Source: an uncultured Prevotella sp. | GTDB lineage: Bacteria > Bacteroidota > Bacteroidia > Bacteroidales > Bacteroidaceae | Direction: 5' to 3' | Assembly: GCA_946405145.1 (NCBI GenBank) | Contig: CAMJGE010000004.1 | Location: 62,001 to 126,000, forward strand | Length of the DNA stretch: 64,000 nucleotides | In this document: one piece after another, positions 61,393-64,000 of the stretch | Layout: each line of letters opens with the position of its first letter | Position numbering within the stretch: position 1 is the first letter of the stretch | Made by a program: the position numbers and the translations under genes | Notes under the pieces: model-generated | Told to the model about the DNA's origin: nothing | The model's input: the letters and a program-made list of their open reading frames with translations, nothing else | The model's database searches: none

Positions 61393-64000
61393 CACTCATC
61401 GTATTCTTCGTTGCAGCTGTTATTGGCTGCTCGACCAAGAAAAACACCGTCGGCTCACGTCGATGGCATGCATTTAACGCGCGCTATAACACCTATTTTA
61501 ATGGCTCTCAGGCTTTCATCGAGGGAAACTTAGAGAAGGAAAAGGGACATCAGGACAACTTCACAGAGATGCTGCCACTCTACCCTGTGGGCAAGCGTGA
61601 GAGTCGGGAGTTAGGAAAAGCTATGTATGAACGTGCCATTGAGAAATGCGAAAAGGCCATCCGTCAGCATAGTATCAAGGCAAAACCAGAGTGGAACAGC
61701 AATCGCAGGAAGACTGCCAAGGATCGTGAGTGGCTGGGCAGAAGGGAATATAACCCTTTTCTCTGGCGGGCATGGCTATTGCTGGGCAAGGCGCAGTTTC
61801 AGGAGGGAGCCTTCGAGGAGGCTGCCGCCACCTTCACCTACATGACGAGGATCTACCACACCCAACCCATGCAGAACGGACTGGCCAGAGCATGGCTCGC
61901 CAAATGCTACACGGAGCTGGGATGGATGTACGACGCAGAGGACGTGATCAGGAACATGAGTCGTGACTCGATGGACTTCAGGGCAGTGAAAGACTGGGAC
62001 TATACCTACGCCAACTACTATATCTCTCAAGGCGACTACCAGAAGGCGGTGCCCTATCTGCGGAAGGTGATCAGCCATGAGAAGCGCCGCGTGCAGAGAG
62101 CCAGAGAGTGGTACCTGATGGGACAGATAGAGACCCAGCTTGGTCATCGCGACAAGGCATTCGACGCTTTCCAGCACGTGATCAGAAACCACCCACCCTA
62201 CCAACTGGAGTTTAATGCCCGCATCGCCCAGACAGAAGTGATGCCCCAGGGAAGCAGACAGAAGATCAGTAAGCTGAGACGGATGGCGCGCAACGACAAC
62301 AATAAGGAGTATCTGGATCAGGTTTATTACGCCATCGGCAATGTGTATCTCACAGAACGCGACACTATGCAGGCCATCGCTGCTTACGAGAAGGGCAATA
62401 AGGCCTCTGTGAGAAACGGCATTGAGAAGGGCGTGCTGCTATTGACATTAGGTAATCTCTACTGGGACAAGGAGCGTTACAACGATGCACAGCGCTGTTA
62501 TGGCGAAGCCATCGGCCTGCTAGACAGAGAGCGTCCTGACTATGAACAGCTGTCGCTGCGCTCGAAGGTGCTCGACGAACTGGTGCCCTATACAGATGCC
62601 ATCCACCTGCAGGACTCGCTGTTGCTGTTGTCGGAGATGCCAGAGGCAGACCGCATGAAAGCCATCAACCGTGTGATTGAGGCCCTGAAGCAACAGGAGA
62701 AGGAAGCGCGTGACGCCCTGTTGGCGGAAGAAGCCGAACAGCAACAAGGCACACAGGCTGGATTCAACCAGCCTCAACTACCGACACCACAGGCACCACA
62801 ACAGGGCAACGGACAGTGGTATTTCTATAATCCTGTAGCCGTCAGTCAGGGTAAGGCTTCGTTCCAGAGGCTCTGGGGCAAGCGTGAGAACAAGGACAAC
62901 TGGCAGCGCAGCAACCAGACTGTCGTCAGCCTAGAGGAGAAAAAGAATCTAGAGGATCCAGATAGCCTAGGAACCCTAGAAACCCTAGAAACCCTAGATA
63001 GCCTAGGAACCCCAGATAATCCCGAACAGCTCGATCCGCATGATCCTATCTACTATCTGGCACAGATATCTTTCACACCGGAAGAGAAAGCTGCTGCTCA
63101 CGAGATTCTGAAAGATGCCCTCTTCCATGCAGGTATCATCTTCAAGGATAAGCTCGACAACCTGAGACTCAGCGAGAAGATGCTAGTAAGACTCACCAAC
63201 GAGTATCAGGACTACCCACAGATGGACGAGGCGCTATATCACCTGTTCCTGCTCTATTCACGACAAGGGCGCACCCTGCAGGCCACAAACTGTCTCAGCA
63301 GACTGAAAGCCGACTACCCCGACAGCGAATGGACCATCCTGCTCTCCGACCCTTACTTTAAGGAGAATGCCCGTTTTGGTGAGCACATCGAGGACTCTCT
63401 CTATGCCGCTACCTATGAGGCCTTTAAACAAGACAGGCTGGAGGTCGTGAAACATAACGCCAAACTCTCGGAAGAACGGTTTCCATTGGGTGCCAACCGT
63501 GCGAAGTTCATTTTCATCGATGGTATGACTCGCCTGAACGATGGTGACGGCGACGGCTGTCTTGAGCGCATGCGCCAGGTGGTGGAGCAATATCCTGAGA
63601 GTGAGGTCAGTGAACTGGCAGGTATGATTATCAAGGGTGTGCAGGAGGGTCGACGCCTCTATGGCGGCAAGTTCGACATTGGTGAAATATGGTCCAGAAG
63701 AGACATCACGATGCAGGCAGACTCCACGAAAGCTGACACCCTAAGTGCTGCGCGCGACGAACGGTTTATGTTTATCCTAGCCTATGAACCTGACTCCGTG
63801 AACGAGAACCAGCTGCTGTTCGAGATGGCTCGCTATAACTTCACTAATTTTCTAGTGCGCAGCTTCGATATCACCATCGACGAGGATGAGGGGCTGCATC
63901 GTATGCATATCAGCGGCTTCCTGAGCTACGACGAGGCGATGCAATATGCCCGTCAGCTCTATGCCGACAAGGTGATGGCTGACAAGCTGAAGGGCTGTCG
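61371..64000 (+). CDS. TPR lipoprotein, SprE/PorW-like (3' end outside window)
   Basis: The frame is open from ATG 61371 to the window edge (876 codons). Signal peptide with lipobox AVIGC (cysteine near residue 20). Then tetratricopeptide-like helices: AWLLLGKAQFQEGAFEEAAATF near 133, YISQGDYQKAVPYL near 220, GNLYWDKERYNDAQRCYGEAI near 363. A Gln/Pro-rich linker (about 455-490) and an acidic repeat linker (DSLGTLETLETLDSLGT, near 530) divide it. The layout resembles SprE/PorW of the type IX secretion system. That match is by architecture and opening sequence, not by search. Confidence 0.75.
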   Translation, partial: MHWRWHIALIVFFVAAVIGCSTKKNTVGSRRWHAFNARYNTYFNGSQAFIEGNLEKEKGHQDNFTEMLPLYPVGKRESRELGKAMYERAIEKCEKAIRQHSIKAKPEWNSNRRKTAKDREWLGRREYNPFLWRAWLLLGKAQFQEGAFEEAAATFTYMTRIYHTQPMQNGLARAWLAKCYTELGWMYDAEDVIRNMSRDSMDFRAVKDWDYTYANYYISQGDYQKAVPYLRKVISHEKRRVQRAREWYLMGQIETQLGHRDKAFDAFQHVIRNHPPYQLEFNARIAQTEVMPQGSRQKISKLRRMARNDNNKEYLDQVYYAIGNVYLTERDTMQAIAAYEKGNKASVRNGIEKGVLLLTLGNLYWDKERYNDAQRCYGEAIGLLDRERPDYEQLSLRSKVLDELVPYTDAIHLQDSLLLLSEMPEADRMKAINRVIEALKQQEKEARDALLAEEAEQQQGTQAGFNQPQLPTPQAPQQGNGQWYFYNPVAVSQGKASFQRLWGKRENKDNWQRSNQTVVSLEEKKNLEDPDSLGTLETLETLDSLGTPDNPEQLDPHDPIYYLAQISFTPEEKAAAHEILKDALFHAGIIFKDKLDNLRLSEKMLVRLTNEYQDYPQMDEALYHLFLLYSRQGRTLQATNCLSRLKADYPDSEWTILLSDPYFKENARFGEHIEDSLYAATYEAFKQDRLEVVKHNAKLSEERFPLGANRAKFIFIDGMTRLNDGDGDGCLERMRQVVEQYPESEVSELAGMIIKGVQEGRRLYGGKFDIGEIWSRRDITMQADSTKADTLSAARDERFMFILAYEPDSVNENQLLFEMARYNFTNFLVRSFDITIDEDEGLHRMHISGFLSYDEAMQYARQLYADKVMADKLKGC
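62967..63007. repeat. CTAG-N5 array inside the TPR lipoprotein gene
   Basis: CTAG at 62967, 62976, 62985, 62994 and 63003, with an exact 9-bp step. Translated in frame it gives DSLGTLETLETLDSLGT, so each unit adds three residues. Confidence 0.85.

Noticed and set aside
62967..63007. Telomere-like AAACCCTAG repeat as a sign of eukaryotic DNA
   Set aside because: It is short, in frame, and part of the wider CTAG-N5 pattern also seen at 33933.

Overview
The window reads as a chromosomal segment of a Bacteroidales bacterium, most likely Prevotellaceae (Prevotella or Segatella type). The supporting signs are the Bacteroidetes promoter form TTTG-N19/20-TAnnTTTG in front of many genes, a fused fucokinase/GDP-fucose pyrophosphorylase, a TonB receptor paired with a DUF4249 lipoprotein, many Bacteroidetes-type lipoproteins, and a SprE/PorW-like TPR lipoprotein. 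Most genes are housekeeping. No rRNA operon, CRISPR array, insertion sequence or complete mobile element is visible.

Layout. 1-4.3 kb: tail of a YfhO-type membrane protein, the Fkp-like enzyme, then mtnN and luxS (S-adenosylhomocysteine recycling). 4.3-8.9 kb: typA (-), rpsO, a MATE exporter and a cyclophilin. 8.85-10.4 kb: a probable ORF-less RNA, rsmA/ksgA and a 30-residue membrane peptide gene, all on the minus strand; the RNA and the peptide share a promoter/leader sequence. 10.4-16.6 kb: pepD, a YbhN-like membrane protein, corA behind an acidic leader peptide and a hairpin that covers its ribosome binding site, a DUF349 protein and a hexapeptide acetyltransferase. 17-21.1 kb: ndk (-), tRNA-Gln (-), rsfS, ftsH, cdsA. 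21.1-24.2 kb: a 6S-like structured RNA, an unrecognised 538-residue lipoprotein, a 660-bp non-coding stretch full of palindromes, and a small lipoprotein. 24.3-32.4 kb: TonB receptor/DUF4249 pair, a small lipoprotein with asd, a CPA2 antiporter, a LolD-like ATPase and CvfB. 32.5-44.6 kb: a minus-strand run of asnS, an rRNA pseudouridine synthase with a repetitive tail, purB, an ACT protein with a phenylacetate-CoA ligase, mutY, serB, an MscS channel, a PBP4-type peptidase and a carboxypeptidase-regulatory-domain protein. 44.6-49 kb: nadB (+), a sodium:solute symporter (-) and a porin (-). 49.2-57.2 kb: DUF1599, an in-frame DoxX-TpiA fusion, a SPOR protein, folE, further small genes, a Gfo/Idh oxidoreductase, a PheC-like lipoprotein and a DUF3667 protein. 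57.2-64 kb: a clostripain-like protease (-), a tRNA-Pro locus with an apparently integrated gene-less mini-element, aroA, a small Cys-rich membrane protein and the start of a TPR lipoprotein that runs off the window.

The most interesting signals are non-coding: the tRNA-Pro mini-element (41-bp direct repeats, internal GGTTTAC arm-like repeats, a 22-bp-phased palindrome array), a possible Mg2+-sensing leader of corA, the paired promoters of the peptide gene and the ORF-less RNA, the 9-bp-phased CTAG arrays found both between genes and in frame inside a gene, and a set of promoters placed so close to start codons that the mRNAs should be nearly leaderless. The clearest protein-level oddity is the DoxX-TpiA fusion. 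All functional names rest on motif recognition; no database search was run.
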